From: Cordylochernes scorpioides
Lineage: Eukaryota > Arthropoda > Arachnida > Pseudoscorpiones > Chernetidae
Direction of reading: 5' to 3'
NCBI GenBank assembly: GCA_030710605.1
Contig: CP092877.1
Span: forward strand, 496,001-560,000
Length of the DNA: 64,000 nt
The notes under the pieces were generated by a model. That model saw nothing but the letters and a program-made list of their open reading frames with translations, did no database searches and was not told where the DNA came from. The translations under genes were made by a program, and so were the position numbers. Position 1 is the stretch's first letter. Each line of letters opens with the position of its first letter. Positions 62,607 through 64,000 of this stretch are shown piece by piece.

Positions 62607-64000
62607 TGGTTGGCTATTCTCCCGAATCAAAGGCGTACAGATTATGGAAGCCTGGAACAGGCATGATGATAAAAAGTCGAGATGTACGTTTCCTTGAATC
62701 TGAAAATTCTACCTTAAGGAATGACGTGGTGCAAATTGAAGCTATACCACAGAAAAAGGTAGATATATCATTGGAGGAGGAAAGTCTTCAGGATGATGAA
62801 AACACTTTGCCCGGAACTGATTCGGAGTTTTTAGGCGAACCATCAGAAACAATGGAAGTCATATCGCAGAGAGGAAGAGGAAGACCAAGGTATATTAGAA
62901 CGGGAAAACCTGGCCGACCAAGAAAGGAATATCCTACGGCAAATTTATCCACGCAAGAATTTTCAGAAGTGAAGTACTCCCCAGATCCAAAAGACGCAGA
63001 GGAAGCGCTGTCTGGAAAAGATTCTTATTTCTGGAGGAAAGCAATGAAGGATGAGTTTGATTCATTGATTGAAAACAAAACTTGGGAACTGGTTGATCCC
63101 CCTAAGGGCCAAAACGTAATTGGAAGCAAATGGGTATTCAGGAGAAAGTACAGTAGTGATGGTTCTCTTGAGCGCCATAAGGCTCGTCTTGTAGCAAAGG
63201 GGTTTTCACAGCAGTACGGAATCGACTACGAAGAAACATTTGCTCCAGTAGTGCGCCAAAGTACAATTAGAGTATTTTTCGCTTTGGCTGTAGAATACAA
63301 CTTGATAGTCCACCAAATTGATGTTCAATCTGCTTACTTGAACGGAGAAATTAAGGAAGAAGTTTATATGGCACAGCCAGAGAACTTTGTATCAAGAAAA
63401 TATCCAGAGAAGGTATGTCGACTCAAGAAGGCCATTTATGGGTTAAAACAAGCTGGAATAGTTTGGCATGAAAAGCTTGACACTGAATTAAAATATTTGG
63501 GACTGAAGCAAATTCAATCTGACAACTGTGTCTACATCAAACATCATGAAGGCATTCTTCTGGTGGCAATCTATGTTGATGATTTGATAATTGCAGCTGA
63601 AAGAAAAGACACGTTGATATCCTTTAAAGAAAGTATGAAGAAGATATTCAAAATAAAAGATCTTGGAAAGATAAATTATTGTTTGGGTATAAGAATACAA
63701 ACGGAAAAGGATGGCTCAATATCCATAGATCAAGAGAAATATATTGAAGAACTTCTGGCGAAATATAGAATGAAGGAAGCCAAGCCGATTTCTGCACCCA
63801 TGGACTCGAACTCCAAGTTAACAAAGATTTCATCTATAGAGGGTGAGAATGAGCCAGTAAAAAAGGTAGAATACAATCACTGATTGGATCGTTAATATAT
63901 CTTTCAGTGTCGACAAGGCCTGATATAGCCTATGCGGTTAGTGCTTTGGGACAGTTCAGCAATGATCCTAGGAGACAGCACTGGAATGCGGCCAAGCGTG
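62607..64000 (+). pseudogene. Ty1/copia pol fragment, 5'-truncated, running off the window
   Basis: Copia similarity starts at about 62607 in the integrase C-terminus (VGYSPESKAYRLWKPG, then SRDVRFLE). A linker follows (RGRGRPRYIRTGKPGRPRKE), then the RT: FWRKAMKDEFDSLIENKTWE, HKARLVAKGFSQQYGIDYEE, QIDVQSAYLNGEIKEEVYM and catalytic YVDD in LLVAIYVDDLIIA. The frame stops at 63883; a one-base change at about 63873 shifts it, and the expected copia sequence ([20 protein letters not shown]) continues in the next frame to the window end, where the RNase H would begin. Gag, protease and the integrase core are absent, so this is a fragment. Confidence 0.9.

Overview
The window is eukaryotic and almost entirely repetitive, and the mix of element classes points to an arthropod. 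It holds Metaviridae/Gypsy, BEL/Pao and Ty1/copia LTR elements, a Penelope-like element, 5'-truncated and ORF1-only non-LTR elements, Tigger/pogo DNA transposons and many non-autonomous Helitrons. There is also a tRNA-Tyr gene with a short intron. The base composition is AT-rich outside the LTR elements, and a run of exactly 100 N (24259-24358) marks a scaffold gap. I cannot name the species. Only the tRNA genes and a frameshifted ankyrin-repeat gene (about 51.6-53.1 kb) could be host genes.

1-24 kb is one old minus-strand Gypsy copy (Gypsy-A) broken by two nested stacks, each with readable target-site duplications (TSDs). Stack 1: a 7.8-kb element with 541-bp LTRs (1382-9209, TSD TACA) contains a 3.07-kb element with 317-bp LTRs (5346-8414, TSD CTGGC). 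Stack 2: a 5'-truncated non-LTR element (10410-20014, 11-bp TSD) contains a BEL/Pao element (11013-19774, TSD ATGAC), which contains a Penelope-like element (15872-18550, 13-bp TSD).

The inner element of stack 1 is the most remarkable object here. Its gag-protease-RT reading frame runs in frame into a single KH RNA-binding domain that looks like the third KH domain of hnRNP K. The frame then continues into the C-terminal end of integrase. The rest of RT, RNase H and the integrase core are missing. The LTRs differ at one position, so this chimera moved recently.

24-30 kb holds the gap, a plus-strand Gypsy fragment (Gypsy-B) and its LTR, which is interrupted by an ORF1-only non-LTR element. 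30.8-35 kb holds two head-to-head elements, each coding only a Gag-like protein with CCHC knuckles, flanked by terminal repeats that carry hammerhead ribozymes. 35-45 kb is a field of short Helitrons (5' TC, 3' hairpin plus CTAG) carrying a tRNA-Gly and U2 snRNA-like heads, with an intact-looking Tigger-type transposon (42084-44598). 45.7-49.8 kb is a palindromic pogo-like element with two further pogo elements in its left arm. 49.8-51.1 kb is a broken Gypsy 5' end.

53.5-60.6 kb is a 66-bp satellite into which six Helitrons have inserted at A|T sites. Two of these are head-to-head copies filled with a 73-bp tandem array. 60.6-62.6 kb is more Helitrons with tRNA-Gly, and 62.6-64 kb is the start of a copia pol fragment.
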